Shown: positions 47,225 to 56,629, counted from the stretch's first letter. The stretch: 60,575 nucleotides of DNA from Lentisphaerales bacterium (GCA_030622955.1 JAUXFM010000003.1:1-60575), one strand, 5' to 3'. The notes: generated by a model from the sequence alone, not told the origin. Made by a program: numbers and translations.

Positions 47225-47770
47225 ATGGCGGAAAAGAAATCGATAGTCTTTGGCGTGACGGGATCTATTGCGGCATACAAGGCTGCCGAGCTGGTGCGCA
47301 TGATGAAGCGCTTGGATTGGGATGTGCGGGTGATAATGACCGAATCTGCGCTGGAGTTCGTTGGTGAGTTGACGTTCGAGACGCTATCGCAGCATCCTGT
47401 GAGTATAGAAATGTTCAGCGAGTCAGAGTCCTGGGACATTGAGCATGTTTCCCTGGCCGACAGTGCCGACGTCATGCTGATCGCGCCCTGTACCGCCAAT
47501 GTCATTGGCAAGGTGGCGAATGGGCTGGCCGATGATCTCCTGACTGCGACAGTTCTTGCATCCAAAGCGCCTGTTGTGATAGCTCCAGCGATGAATGTTG
47601 GAATGTGGGAGAATGTTGCAACTCGTGACAATGTGGCTCTACTCAAGAAGAGGGGCGTAGCGATTGTTGATGTAGGCGAAGGTGATCTAGCTTGCGGTTA
47701 TGAAGGCAAGGGCCGCCTTGCAGATCTTGACACGATCATGAGTGTGGTAGAGGGCGCACTTCGGGGCTGA
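47225..47770 (+). CDS. coaC: Phosphopantothenoylcysteine decarboxylase (single domain)
   Basis: A 181-residue flavoprotein of the HFCD family, with GVTGSIAAYKAAELVRMMK at the start, the His of DIEHVSLADSADVMLIAPCTAN, the PAMNVGMWEN motif and the Cys-containing end GEGDLACGYEGKGRL. These are the marks of the decarboxylase half of Dfp/CoaBC. The synthetase (CoaB) half is absent: the frame stops right after the decarboxylase domain. CoaB must therefore be encoded elsewhere or be replaced. Operonic with gmk and the DUF192 gene (7 bp downstream). Confidence 0.93.
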   Translation: MAEKKSIVFGVTGSIAAYKAAELVRMMKRLDWDVRVIMTESALEFVGELTFETLSQHPVSIEMFSESESWDIEHVSLADSADVMLIAPCTANVIGKVANGLADDLLTATVLASKAPVVIAPAMNVGMWENVATRDNVALLKKRGVAIVDVGEGDLACGYEGKGRLADLDTIMSVVEGALRG

Positions 47771-47777
47771 CAATGCA

Positions 47778-48122
47778 ATGAAGACCGCAATCCTGCGAAA
47801 AGATGGTTCAACAGTTATCGAGCGGATTCAGGTGGCTGAGGGCTTATGGGAAAGAGGCGTGGGGTTGCTTGGCAGGAAATCACTTGCACCCGGTAATGCA
47901 ATGATGTTTAGGAATTGCGCCTGTGTACATACCTGTTTCATGCGTTTTCGATTAGACTTTCTTTTCCTGGATCCTGAATATCGTTTCCTGCGAATGGTCA
48001 GCGATGTGGGCCCTTTCCGTGTCGTTCATGGCGGAAGAGGGGCGAGGACTGTCATTGAAATGCAGGCGGGATGGTTCAATAGTGATGGGATCGAGGAGGG
48101 TAGTACGTTCGAACTGGCGTGA
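47778..48122 (+). CDS. DUF192-family protein
   Basis: A 114-residue DUF192 protein. Typical marks are ERGVGLLGRKSLAPGNAMMF and NCACVHTCFMRFRLDFLFLD, then VIEMQAGWFNSDGI at the end. No signal peptide is visible here, in contrast to many members. The function of the family is unknown. It is last in the coaC run and meets the Tad-locus PEGA gene tail to tail (2 bp). DUF192 genes are often found close to tad loci, which makes the location notable. Confidence 0.88.
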   Translation: MKTAILRKDGSTVIERIQVAEGLWERGVGLLGRKSLAPGNAMMFRNCACVHTCFMRFRLDFLFLDPEYRFLRMVSDVGPFRVVHGGRGARTVIEMQAGWFNSDGIEEGSTFELA

Positions 48123-48124
48123 GA

Positions 48125-49468
48125 TTATGGCGCAGGTGCTGTTGTGGTTATTGACCCATTTGAGCCAAAGGTAGCCTTCTTGAACGTTTTGTAAATGCCT
48201 GGATTTGTCTCTAGCCTGATGTTGCCATTGGGGTATCTGCGGACCAGCATTCCTTCAGTTCTTTGCCCGTCTTTCAGCACGATGAAGTAGTTGGAGATGA
48301 AAAGGCGAGGAAGCCGTTTGTGAAGCGCAGCCGTCTCATTGCGCTTGATTGTGACGGTCGCGGTAACTGTCTTGTAGCCCTCTCGTACAAGCTGGATCTG
48401 GTGGTCGCCCTGCACGATTAATTCAATATCGTAAACCTGCGACAGGTTCCCTTCATTTGCTGGCTTCGTTGTTCCGACTTCAACGCCGTCGATGAATACC
48501 TTGACGCTATGTGGTTCAGTAACTATTGAGAGGGAACCAGCATTCTTTGTGAGTCTGAACTCTTCACTCTCGCTTTTCGCGGGACGGACCGTGATGTTCC
48601 TGGCATCTGCATCATAGCCGGGCATTTCGACCCTGACCCGATATATGCCGGGCTCAGCTTCCTCTAGTTTGAAGGGCGTTACCCCTTTGCGCTGGTTGTT
48701 GACATATACCCTTGCACCTTCAGGTATTGAATGAATCATGAGGGAGGAAGGTTTTGCTTTAAGGGCGACGACGATCCTGGGTGTTTGTCCGGCGCGCACG
48801 ATCAATTGTTGCGTATAGGGGAAGTAGTTCTTGAGATTGACCTCAAGAGCATAGGCGCCTGCGGGGAGATGGTCTATTGCGCAGGGGGTAGTGCCCTTGA
48901 TGGCGCCATCAAGCAGGACGCGGGCACCCATAGGCTGTGAACTGACCGAGACATTGGCACTGTTGAGAGCCAGCTTAACGTCTATCTTCCTGGGCTTGCA
49001 ATCAGTGGCCGCAAGCTCGACTTCACGCGGCTGATAACCTGCCTTGGTTATGTTTACTCGATAAGTGCCAAGCGGCTGGGCGGCAATAAGGAGAGGCGTC
49101 TTGCCCTTGTGTGCACCGTCTATGGAAACGTCGGCTCCCTCTGGTTCGGAATGCACGAGGATGAGGGCCTGGAGTGGTTTCAGTTTGAACTCAATCAGTC
49201 GCTTGTCTCCAGGTGTGAGCACAACGGTCCTTCTTTCTTCAATATATCCCGCGAGTGTCAGGGTCAGGAGGTGCGTGCCGGGCCTCAAGTTCGGGATGTC
49301 GCATGGCGTGCCGCCCTGCGGGATGCCGTCACAGGAGACTGCAACGCCCTTGGGTTCCGATTTCACTCTCAATTGCGGGCTGACCGGTGCATCCTGCGCC
49401 AATGTGGATGCTGCACATATGGATACCAAACAGAGTATCGTAAGAGATTTGGAAAACATGCTTGTCAT
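48125..49468 (-). CDS. Secreted protein with five PEGA repeats
   Basis: A 447-residue protein with a signal peptide (residues 1-24, ending STLAQD) and five PEGA repeats. They begin near LRVKSEPKGVAVSCDG, LILVHSEPEGADVSIDG, VSVSSQPMGARVLLDG, LMIHSIPEGARVYVNN and LSIVTEPHSVKVFIDG. Each has the P-x-G-x-x-V-x-x-D/N-G core and ends in a GY-type step. PEGA domains are small beta modules found in surface and cell-wall proteins. A tail of about 50 residues follows with YRPNGNIRLETN-like character. The ATG overlaps the FHA gene stop by 4 bp, so it is the end of the Tad operon. Confidence 0.93.
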   Translation of the reverse strand: MTSMFSKSLTILCLVSICAASTLAQDAPVSPQLRVKSEPKGVAVSCDGIPQGGTPCDIPNLRPGTHLLTLTLAGYIEERRTVVLTPGDKRLIEFKLKPLQALILVHSEPEGADVSIDGAHKGKTPLLIAAQPLGTYRVNITKAGYQPREVELAATDCKPRKIDVKLALNSANVSVSSQPMGARVLLDGAIKGTTPCAIDHLPAGAYALEVNLKNYFPYTQQLIVRAGQTPRIVVALKAKPSSLMIHSIPEGARVYVNNQRKGVTPFKLEEAEPGIYRVRVEMPGYDADARNITVRPAKSESEEFRLTKNAGSLSIVTEPHSVKVFIDGVEVGTTKPANEGNLSQVYDIELIVQGDHQIQLVREGYKTVTATVTIKRNETAALHKRLPRLFISNYFIVLKDGQRTEGMLVRRYPNGNIRLETNPGIYKTFKKATFGSNGSITTTAPAP

Positions 49469-50802
49469 TCCTGCATTTGCCTTTCCACTTCAAGCAATCT
49501 GTTGTAGGCCCGCTTGTACCGATCATCCTTCTGGTCGATGATCATCACTGTAAGAACCTGAAGGTGTTCGGCGGCTTCTGCCCATTCCTTGACATTGGTT
49601 GCGCGGGTAACAAGGAACCAGAGGCGGTCATATTCATCCTGGAGTTCTCTCTTCCAGTTGGTCCTGAGAGCGAGCGCCTCGGCGTAGAAATCGGGCTTGG
49701 GCTCGACTGTATTCAGAAGCCCCTCGAGGTCATTCATTGACTTGATGGCGAGCGCAAGGTTCTCATTCCTGATGTTTCGCTCATCATAAAGCTGCTTTCC
49801 GAGCTTGAACGCATCCATGGCACTCTTTGTGAGTACTTCTGGATCTCCCTCGATGATTCCCATTGCGTTGGAAATGAACTCCTCGATTAACTGACGCGCA
49901 CGCTTGAACTCATCAGGTTGAAGCTTGTTCAGGACGATCGTGCGGTGTGTTTGTTGGCCGATCGTCAGGGTCATGTCGTAGAGTTCGTGGATGCCAGGTG
50001 TGCTTCGCCCCTCGTAACGCGGGTTGAGAGAGAAGAACCCGGTATCTTCGATTGAGAAGGCAAGCTTCTGAAGGAGGTTCCTTTCAATCGTTTCTTGCTT
50101 GAAAGGGACTGCGGTGCTTTTGCCGAGATTGTCAATTGTTAGGGTGGCTTTTCCTTTCTCGTCGATGGTGAGGAAATAGCGGGAGATGTTCTGCTGCGAT
50201 GCTATGACCTTTTCATAGCGTAGCTCAAGCACTGCGAGCCTCACAGGTTGGCCCGTCCGTATATCTGGGTCTGGGCCAATTGGCTTGGAGTGGGTAAGTA
50301 TCTTCGGCAAGTAGATGATGAGGATGACTAACAGCATGAGTGCGGCGGCGGCGATTAGATGGCTGCGCTTGATCTTCAAGGCTTCCTTGGGGGATGATGG
50401 TGACGATGATGATTTCTTGAAGCCCAGATCTACGACAGCTTCGCCGGCTTTGTGCGGTGCTGGCGCGCCTACTGGATCGCCGACGCCCGACGAACGTGGC
50501 ACATCAATCTTGATGGCGCGTATGAGTGTGTCGCCGACTGTGACAACATCCTGATCGGAAAGCATGGCCTCCTGGATGGGCTTGTCATTGAGCATTGTCT
50601 GGTTGGCGCTGCCGAGATCTGTAACGAAGAGGCCCTGCCCGGGTTTGAAAAAGAGCCTGCAGTGAAATCGGGATAATGAGGGATCGGTCAGCACCACATC
50701 ATTGCGAGAAGAACGCCCAAGCCGAACGCCAGCAGTTGTTACTGTGATCTTCTTGCCCTTGTCCGGGCCTTCTTCAATGATTAGCTCTGCAATATGTGAC
50801 AA
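49465..50802 (-). CDS. FHA-domain membrane protein
   Basis: A 445-residue protein. The N-terminal FHA domain (about 12-95) has GRSSRNDVVLTDPSLSRFHCRL with the Arg, Ser and His that contact phosphothreonine, and TDLGSANQTMLND. A membrane segment at about 150-172 (LIAAAALMLLVILIIYLPKIL) follows, so the FHA is cytoplasmic and about 270 residues lie outside. The outer part has no recognised domain but looks helical near the end. It is placed between TadC and the PEGA gene in the Tad run, and is probably a phosphothreonine reader in the same system as the FHA-CpaF motor. Confidence 0.9.
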   Translation of the reverse strand: MSHIAELIIEEGPDKGKKITVTTAGVRLGRSSRNDVVLTDPSLSRFHCRLFFKPGQGLFVTDLGSANQTMLNDKPIQEAMLSDQDVVTVGDTLIRAIKIDVPRSSGVGDPVGAPAPHKAGEAVVDLGFKKSSSSPSSPKEALKIKRSHLIAAAALMLLVILIIYLPKILTHSKPIGPDPDIRTGQPVRLAVLELRYEKVIASQQNISRYFLTIDEKGKATLTIDNLGKSTAVPFKQETIERNLLQKLAFSIEDTGFFSLNPRYEGRSTPGIHELYDMTLTIGQQTHRTIVLNKLQPDEFKRARQLIEEFISNAMGIIEGDPEVLTKSAMDAFKLGKQLYDERNIRNENLALAIKSMNDLEGLLNTVEPKPDFYAEALALRTNWKRELQDEYDRLWFLVTRATNVKEWAEAAEHLQVLTVMIIDQKDDRYKRAYNRLLEVERQMQE

Positions 50803-50872
50803 CGCATCTCTCCCTCATGAAGACTGGGCTAAGAGTAAATCAAGTGCTTTGATTTGTCAAGAATCAGGGAAG

Positions 50873-51793
50873 CTACAGCACGCCCTGGTTAAGAACCTGC
50901 GCAACGAATGGCCCCATGAGGACAAGAAATACTGCAGGGAATATGAATGCGACGAGGGGAAAGAGCATCTTGACCGGTGCCTCGTTGGCAAGCTTCTCTG
51001 CACGTTCAAATCTACGTGCTCGCATCTGGTCTGACTGGATGCGCAGAATGGACCCCACGCTGACTCCAAGCTCGTCGGCCTGGATGAGCGAACTGGTGAC
51101 GGACCTGATGTCCTGCATGTCTATTCGTAATGCCATTGCGCGCAGCGATTCCTTTCGTGTCTTTCCGAGCTGGATTTCCCTGATCACTCGCAACAACTCC
51201 TCCCCGAGCGGATCCATCTGCCTGCGTTCGATTGTGCGCTGCAGTCCTGACATGAAATCCAATCCTGCTTCTACAGAGAGCGTCAGTAGATCCAGGACAA
51301 AGGGCAAAGCTCTCTGGACGCTCTTGTGTCGTTGGGCGAGTGATCGATTCAGCCAGGAACTTGGATAGATTACAACGCAGAGCAGTTCCACCAGGTAAAA
51401 GAACACCTTGGTTCTCGCACTGGGAACGCCGACCTTGCCGGTTGAAGCGAAGACTGCAGCAGTTGCCAGGATCCAAACTGTTCCCAGCACTAGGGGGACA
51501 AGGATTCGAAGCGAGAAGAACTCCTCTGCGTTCAGGAGTCCTTCGTAGCCAGCCGCGACGAGCCGGCGGTCGGCACGCTCTCTGCTTTTGGCAAAACGCT
51601 CGACCCGGAAGAGTGGTGTCAGGTTGGGAACGATAGGCAGGAGCAGACGGAAGAGGAGGGGGATGCTTCGCTCCTGGCGTCGTCCATCGGCAAGTGTAAC
51701 GTATGTGATCTCCCTTGCGACAGTGAGGCAGTACCATGATATCCCGCCCGCAAAGAGGGCCCAGAGCGCGCTGAGAAGTGCTTTATTGTGCAT
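50873..51793 (-). CDS. tadC: Tad pilus inner-membrane protein TadC
   Basis: A 306-residue protein of the type II secretion F family (GspF/TadC). Membrane segments lie at about residues 5-25, 95-115, 130-150 and near the C-terminus (MLFPLVAFIFPAVFLVLMGPF). The core has DLLTLSVEAGLDFMSGL and LRVIREIQLGKTRKESL, then IQADELGVSVGSILRIQSD, all typical. It should form the pilus platform with TadB. The gene is 11 bp behind TadB. Confidence 0.93.
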   Translation of the reverse strand: MHNKALLSALWALFAGGISWYCLTVAREITYVTLADGRRQERSIPLLFRLLLPIVPNLTPLFRVERFAKSRERADRRLVAAGYEGLLNAEEFFSLRILVPLVLGTVWILATAAVFASTGKVGVPSARTKVFFYLVELLCVVIYPSSWLNRSLAQRHKSVQRALPFVLDLLTLSVEAGLDFMSGLQRTIERRQMDPLGEELLRVIREIQLGKTRKESLRAMALRIDMQDIRSVTSSLIQADELGVSVGSILRIQSDQMRARRFERAEKLANEAPVKMLFPLVAFIFPAVFLVLMGPFVAQVLNQGVL

Positions 51794-51804
51794 GATTCGA
51801 TATC

Positions 51805-52701
51805 CTAAACGTCAATGTCGATGATCTTTCGGATCACCAATCCTCCAGTAATCTCCAGTATGACAACAGCGACAAGAACCAGTGCTCCGAGCGGGGACTT
51901 GATGAATGGGATCATCTTTTCCGGCTCGATGATGCACAGCGCAGTCCCAAGTACCAATGGGATGAATCCCATGACCATCCCCTGCATGCGTTGCTGGGCC
52001 GTGAGGGTCCTAACGCGGCGTTCAATTCGCATCCGCTCCCTGATTGTTGAGGCGATTTTTTCGAATACCTCGGTCAGGTTCCCACCAGTTTGACGCGCGG
52101 TTTCAATAGAGAGGATCATCAGTGAGAGGTCCTCACTTGTGACCCTTTCACCGAGATGTGTAAGGGCATCTGAGAACTTCACTCCTATGCGCGTTTGCTG
52201 CAATAATACCTGGAATTCCTGAGCTATCGGGTTTTGCCCTTCGTTTGCCACGCTTTCGAAAGCCTGCGCTATACTGAAGCCGGCTTTGAGCGCATTCCCC
52301 ATGTTTGTAAGAGCTTCTACGAGCTGGCCATTGAACTTCTCTATTCGTCTCTTCTTCAGGAATATCAGTATCCAGGTTGGGGCACGCAGTGCGAGGATTG
52401 CTGCGAGGCCACCAAAGAGTAGGCCGCGTCCGATCCCGAGCGCGGACCCGAAACTGGCTGTGAGCAGGAAGAAAATAATAAAGAAAGCGACGGCCCCGGT
52501 CCATGCAAGCTCAATAATGCGGCGCGGCGGGATGAAAAGAAAGACATCTTCAAATTGTCGTGCAGTATCAACGGAATACTCGCCTGAATATGCTTCGGCA
52601 CCGGATCTCATTGCCTGCCCTAGGACAAAGGTCAGTCCTGCAAAACAGAACATGTACAGGGCGGGAATGAGGATGTGCAAGCCGTTCATGACTGATCCCA
52701 T
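51805..52701 (-). CDS. tadB: Tad pilus inner-membrane protein TadB
   Basis: A 298-residue F-family protein, second half of the pilus platform. Core motifs are ALTNMGNALKAGFSIAQAFE, QEFQVLLQQTRIGVKFSDAL and ILSIETARQTGGNLTEVFEK, each normal for TadB. Membrane segments lie at about 5-24, 70-110 and two at the end. The start overlaps the FHA-CpaF stop by 16 bp. Confidence 0.93.
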   Translation of the reverse strand: MGSVMNGLHILIPALYMFCFAGLTFVLGQAMRSGAEAYSGEYSVDTARQFEDVFLFIPPRRIIELAWTGAVAFFIIFFLLTASFGSALGIGRGLLFGGLAAILALRAPTWILIFLKKRRIEKFNGQLVEALTNMGNALKAGFSIAQAFESVANEGQNPIAQEFQVLLQQTRIGVKFSDALTHLGERVTSEDLSLMILSIETARQTGGNLTEVFEKIASTIRERMRIERRVRTLTAQQRMQGMVMGFIPLVLGTALCIIEPEKMIPFIKSPLGALVLVAVVILEITGGLVIRKIIDIDV

Positions 52702-54428
52702 GCCTGGGGATTGAACATGTCAGATTCAAGCGTCAGGCCTTTTGCCTTGAGCTCTTCCATCCATGTGGGTACGGCGCCTGTTGGCCTGAAGGTGCCAAGC
52801 ACCGTCCCGCCTTCGCCAATACCGGTCTGAACGTATTCAAAGATATCCTGCATAGTGACTCTGTCACCCTCAAGCCCCACGACCTCTGTTACCTTGGAGA
52901 TCTTGCGTGTCCCATCGCCGTACCGCGATTCATGGATAATTAGATCCACGGCTGATGCGACCTGTTCACGGATAGCGCGCACAGGCAGATCCATGCCGGA
53001 CATGAGCACCATGGTCTCGAGTCGAGACACGACGTCACGTGGTGAATTGGCGTGGATCGTGGTGAGCGAACCGTCATGCCCCGTATTCATGGCCTGGAGC
53101 ATGTCCAGTGCCTCGCCACCACGACACTCACCAATCACTATGCGGTCCGGTCGCATACGCAGCGAGTTCCTTACCAGATCACGGATTGTGATGGCGCCCT
53201 TGCCTTCAATGTTTGGGGGCCTGGCTTCAAGTCTTACGACATGCGTCTGCCGCAAGCGCAGTTCTGCAGCATCTTCAATAGTTAGAATTCGGTCGGAGTC
53301 GGGCAGGTAACTACTCAGCACATTGAGGAAAGTTGTTTTTCCGGATCCAGTCCCGCCGGCAACGATGATGTTCTTGCGTCCGAGTACGGCTATTTTTGCA
53401 AATTCAGCGATCTGGGGTGCGAGAGTCCCGAATCGCACCAGATCCTGGTCAGTGAATGGGATCTTGGAGAACTTCCTGATCGTAAGGCATGGTCCAATAA
53501 GGGATAGCGGTGCGATGATTGCGTTGACACGTGAACCATCCTTCAATCTGGCATCGACATATGGCTGGCTCTCGTCAATACGCCGACCAATAGGAGATAC
53601 GATCCTTTCGATGATTGCTGTTACGGATGCGTCGTTGAGGAATGTAAGATCGGTCAATTCCAGTTTGCCGCGCCGTTCAACATATACATGCTCATGGCCG
53701 TTGACCATTATTTCGGTAATGTCATCTTGGTCGATCAGATCCTCAAGCGGGCCAAGCCCAATGGCTTCGTCGTAGACCTCTTTAACAAGCGCCATTGGGT
53801 CAATGCCCTCTGGCAGCTTGTCGCAGACGTCTTTCACGATCCCTTCGAGTGTGTCATGGGCGCGTTTGTGCAATGCATCCTCGCCGATATGTGTCGCGGC
53901 GAGCCGCTTCAGATCGAGCCTCTCGACGAGTTCCTTGTGAATCTGCTGTTTCACAGATTGCTTAATCTTCTTGAAGGCGGTTACATCGCCGGGAGAGGTT
54001 TCCGGCACTGAAATGGTAGCCGGTTCCGGTGCTGGCTCATGCTCGGGTTTCAGCGCCGGGGTTGGGGCTGGTGCCGGTTCTACGGCTGGCATCTCCTCCA
54101 GTACCGGTGTCGGCGCAGCGGGTGCAGCGCTGCCGTCACGCAGGATGAGTGCAAACTGGCCGATTGTGACCGACTGGCCTGGGATCAGTGGTTGCATTCC
54201 CTTTACGACTACACCATCAACGAAAGTTCCCGATTCACTGCCAAGATCTTCAACTGAGAGCGAGTCCTCTCGTATTACAAGGAGCGCGTGGCTTGGCGAT
54301 ATGCCGGGCGACGGCAGCATGATCCTGTTATCTTCATCGGAGCCGATCGAATAGACCCCGGGAACAATATCGTGGATGCGTGGTTCTTTGCCGGGCCCGC
54401 ATATTTCCAGTTTGAATGTCTCACTCAT
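52686..54428 (-). CDS. cpaF: FHA-CpaF/TadA fusion ATPase of the Tad pilus
   Basis: A 580-residue secretion ATPase. Residues about 25-95 are an FHA domain (YSIGSDEDNRIMLPSPGISP, then SHALL, DLGSESGTFVDG), followed by a Pro/Ala linker (101-146) and a standard CpaF/TadA motor. The motor has ITEIMVNGHEHVYVERRG, Walker A GGTGSGKT (358-365), the Asp/His-box region EARPPNIEGKGAITIRDLV, Walker B-like RIVIGECRGGEALDMLQAM and GHDGSLTTIHANSPRD. The ATPase powers pilus assembly and retraction. The FHA part is unusual and could tie the motor to threonine phosphorylation. The CpaB gene precedes it (8 bp). Confidence 0.94.
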   Translation of the reverse strand: MSETFKLEICGPGKEPRIHDIVPGVYSIGSDEDNRIMLPSPGISPSHALLVIREDSLSVEDLGSESGTFVDGVVVKGMQPLIPGQSVTIGQFALILRDGSAAPAAPTPVLEEMPAVEPAPAPTPALKPEHEPAPEPATISVPETSPGDVTAFKKIKQSVKQQIHKELVERLDLKRLAATHIGEDALHKRAHDTLEGIVKDVCDKLPEGIDPMALVKEVYDEAIGLGPLEDLIDQDDITEIMVNGHEHVYVERRGKLELTDLTFLNDASVTAIIERIVSPIGRRIDESQPYVDARLKDGSRVNAIIAPLSLIGPCLTIRKFSKIPFTDQDLVRFGTLAPQIAEFAKIAVLGRKNIIVAGGTGSGKTTFLNVLSSYLPDSDRILTIEDAAELRLRQTHVVRLEARPPNIEGKGAITIRDLVRNSLRMRPDRIVIGECRGGEALDMLQAMNTGHDGSLTTIHANSPRDVVSRLETMVLMSGMDLPVRAIREQVASAVDLIIHESRYGDGTRKISKVTEVVGLEGDRVTMQDIFEYVQTGIGEGGTVLGTFRPTGAVPTWMEELKAKGLTLESDMFNPQAWDQS

Positions 54429-54436
54429 ACTACAAT

Positions 54437-55273
54437 CTACCTGACCCTTGGATTGTTGCGAATTTCGCGCTGCCTGTAGGTGTTGTACTCTGGGATGCGT
54501 TTCTCGAGGTGCTCGAAGTTGACGGATTCAAGTGTCTTAATGTAATGCACATCGTCGGGGTGGCGCAGGCTGAGGCTCAGCTTGCCCTTCGCATTCTGGG
54601 CGAAGATGAGCAGTTCAGCTTCCTGCGGGGTGACCTCTACTGTGACCGTACTATACCCACTCGAACGTTTCGATCGTCTTGATCTCTCGAACGTGCTGGG
54701 CTTTGCCAGCCTGTCGCCAGTAGCCAAGACTGTGACATCTTGAAGCATGGTGAGCGTAACGGATTCCATTTCGCCGGGGATGGTCTTGGACGCAAAGGTA
54801 AATGTGCCTAGTACATCGATGTGATCGTTGGGTTGGATCATGCCGCTGACGGCAGCCGAGCCGCTGACGGCGATCGAAACCGCACGCAGGTTCTTGGTCT
54901 TATTGATAATTGGGGACAGCCCTGAATGGGGTTTGTCCGAACCCTCTATGTCGTTCCATGTGATCAGGTTGTGTTTCTTGACGCTCCAGCGCAGTTTCTT
55001 GCCTAGTACCGTTGTGCCGTCCTTGGCCATGAGTACGTCATCTTTCAGCCCGACCTTGGGAACCTGTCTTTTTTTCATGTTCTCTGTCGTTAGGCGTGTT
55101 CCAGTTGGGAGATCTTTCGAGGCAACCATGATTTCAACTTTTTGCAGGAGAGTCCGGACCCGTGCGATCTCCTTTGCCACTTCGATATCCTTCTTCTTCA
55201 TGAATTGTGCTGTTAGAGTTGCTGCGACGATTCCGATAACCACCGAAATGATGGGGATCATTTTCTGTTTCAT
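54437..55273 (-). CDS. cpaB: Tad pilus assembly protein CpaB/RcpC
   Basis: A 278-residue protein with one N-terminal membrane segment (about 6-24) and an SAF/CpaB-like periplasmic part. Seen are EIMVASKDLPTGTRLTTENM, LRWSVKKHNLITWNDIEG, and RAVSIAVSGSAAVSGMIQP plus NDHIDVLGTF, the conserved CpaB core. A VTVEVTPQEAELLIFAQNAKG segment is also typical. In known systems CpaB sits at the secretin. Here, however, the secretin gene does not follow: cpaF comes next. Confidence 0.92.
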   Translation of the reverse strand: MKQKMIPIISVVIGIVAATLTAQFMKKKDIEVAKEIARVRTLLQKVEIMVASKDLPTGTRLTTENMKKRQVPKVGLKDDVLMAKDGTTVLGKKLRWSVKKHNLITWNDIEGSDKPHSGLSPIINKTKNLRAVSIAVSGSAAVSGMIQPNDHIDVLGTFTFASKTIPGEMESVTLTMLQDVTVLATGDRLAKPSTFERSRRSKRSSGYSTVTVEVTPQEAELLIFAQNAKGKLSLSLRHPDDVHYIKTLESVNFEHLEKRIPEYNTYRQREIRNNPRVR

Positions 55274-55307
55274 TCTTTGCTGTCTCCTTGTGCCTGTTCT
55301 GGTGATG

Positions 55308-56045
55308 CTATTTCACCTGGAGCGTTTTGTATAGTATAGTAATCGTGCTGCCGTTCTGGCCACCAGAATCTTCGACTGATATGCAGCAGACATCGTCGCC
55401 CTTGAGCCTGATAATGGTTGCTGGTATCACTTCTGTTCTATCGGATGTAGGAAAGGGTGAGATCCAGCCCTTGTCTTTGAGCGTGCCGTCGTAAAACTTG
55501 CGGACGATCTCAGGTTCCGTGTTCACTGTCGATATCGCTATTCGGGTATTTGTTTCTTCAGCGTGCATGAAGAACGTTGGGGTCGATCCGGGAAACGCGG
55601 GGACATGTTTCAGTAGGTGCTTATGCGGCGGCTTGATGGAAATCATGTAGTCGGCCTCCGTTTGTTGGATTCCGAATGCCACGCATTTCTCGATGTCCTG
55701 CATTGTGACCAGCAGAATCCTGGTCACCATCCCGTCGCCCTTTATGATGGCGTAACCCATGAGGCTGCCGCCATAGAAGAAGCTGCCGGCATCCTTGTGT
55801 TGCTTCTTGAGCTTTGCCAAGATGCTGCGCGGCTTGGCCTCGAACCCTGCGACCGCGAGTATTCCCGAACCACCATTGATGTTAACGGTGGTTTTATGCG
55901 CCAGTCGCCCGCCCATATGTTCGGAGGTAAGTGCGGCGAGATGTGTATTGCGCCACCGCATGAAGACACGGGACTGTGCGGCGATGCAGAGGGAAAGAAA
56001 GAGACATGCCGCAGCTATGATCAGTCGCTGGTGTGGCGTCTTCAA
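55308..56045 (-). CDS. Secreted Tad-locus protein of unknown function
   Basis: A 245-residue protein with an N-terminal signal (about 6-24). The rest has no recognised domain. Its position, between a TadE-like gene (4-bp overlap) and cpaB (34 bp), argues for a part in the Tad apparatus. The segment FMHAEETNTRIAISTVN is followed by EPEIVRKFYDGTLKDKGW, resembling stretches in periplasmic pilus or DUF-type proteins, but no name can be given. Confidence 0.75.
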   Translation of the reverse strand: MKTPHQRLIIAAACLFLSLCIAAQSRVFMRWRNTHLAALTSEHMGGRLAHKTTVNINGGSGILAVAGFEAKPRSILAKLKKQHKDAGSFFYGGSLMGYAIIKGDGMVTRILLVTMQDIEKCVAFGIQQTEADYMISIKPPHKHLLKHVPAFPGSTPTFFMHAEETNTRIAISTVNTEPEIVRKFYDGTLKDKGWISPFPTSDRTEVIPATIIRLKGDDVCCISVEDSGGQNGSTITILYKTLQVK

Positions 56046-56629
56046 TAGATCCCTTTTGTCCTGGTCATCCAGACCTTGGACTTGACCTCTATTGAGTCTG
56101 ATCCGCTGATCAGGTGAGAGAAACCCGGCAGAAGATCGAGCGTTCGGTCATCTGTTCCGCTGACGAGGCCCATTTCATAGTGTGGGAGAGGGGAGTCAGC
56201 CAGCAACGAGATCTCGTTGTTGGGCAGGTATGACGAAAGGTCACTAGGCTGGGCATGCGCAAGAATGCGAGACTGTAGATAGCCTACGTTCCCTTGCACC
56301 GGTTCATCATCGGGAGAGTATTTGCGCTCGTCACCGCCTTCCTCCCAGTTGACAAGGTATTCGGGCGATTCTTCGGAAAGCCCGATTTCCAGCATAGCTG
56401 CCTCACCGGCCTCTTCCCTGGCCTCAATCATCGTTTGTGTGTGGTGATAGCCAAGGAGTCCGATCTGAATCAGGCCTGTGATGACTACCACTACGACGAT
56501 AAGACAAACGGCGAACTCAACGATTGCCTGACCGCTTCGATTGTGGATTTGCGTAAGAGAGCTGTAGATTGACGTGACTTTCGATCCGAACTCCGAGGTC
56601 CTAAACCTGAAATGCAAAATGGCCATCAA
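56042..56629 (-). CDS. TadE-like pseudopilin
   Basis: A 195-residue protein. After about 30 basic residues it has the prepilin-type signal RSGQAIVEFAVCLIVVVVV: cleavage after Gly puts Glu at position 5. This is the TadE pattern. The first 30 residues make a long leader; a shorter start at an internal Met cannot be excluded. The rest is a short extracytoplasmic part. 4-bp overlap with the TadG-like gene upstream. Confidence 0.87.
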   Translation of the reverse strand: MMAILHFRFRTSEFGSKVTSIYSSLTQIHNRSGQAIVEFAVCLIVVVVVITGLIQIGLLGYHHTQTMIEAREEAGEAAMLEIGLSEESPEYLVNWEEGGDERKYSPDDEPVQGNVGYLQSRILAHAQPSDLSSYLPNNEISLLADSPLPHYEMGLVSGTDDRTLDLLPGFSHLISGSDSIEVKSKVWMTRTKGIY

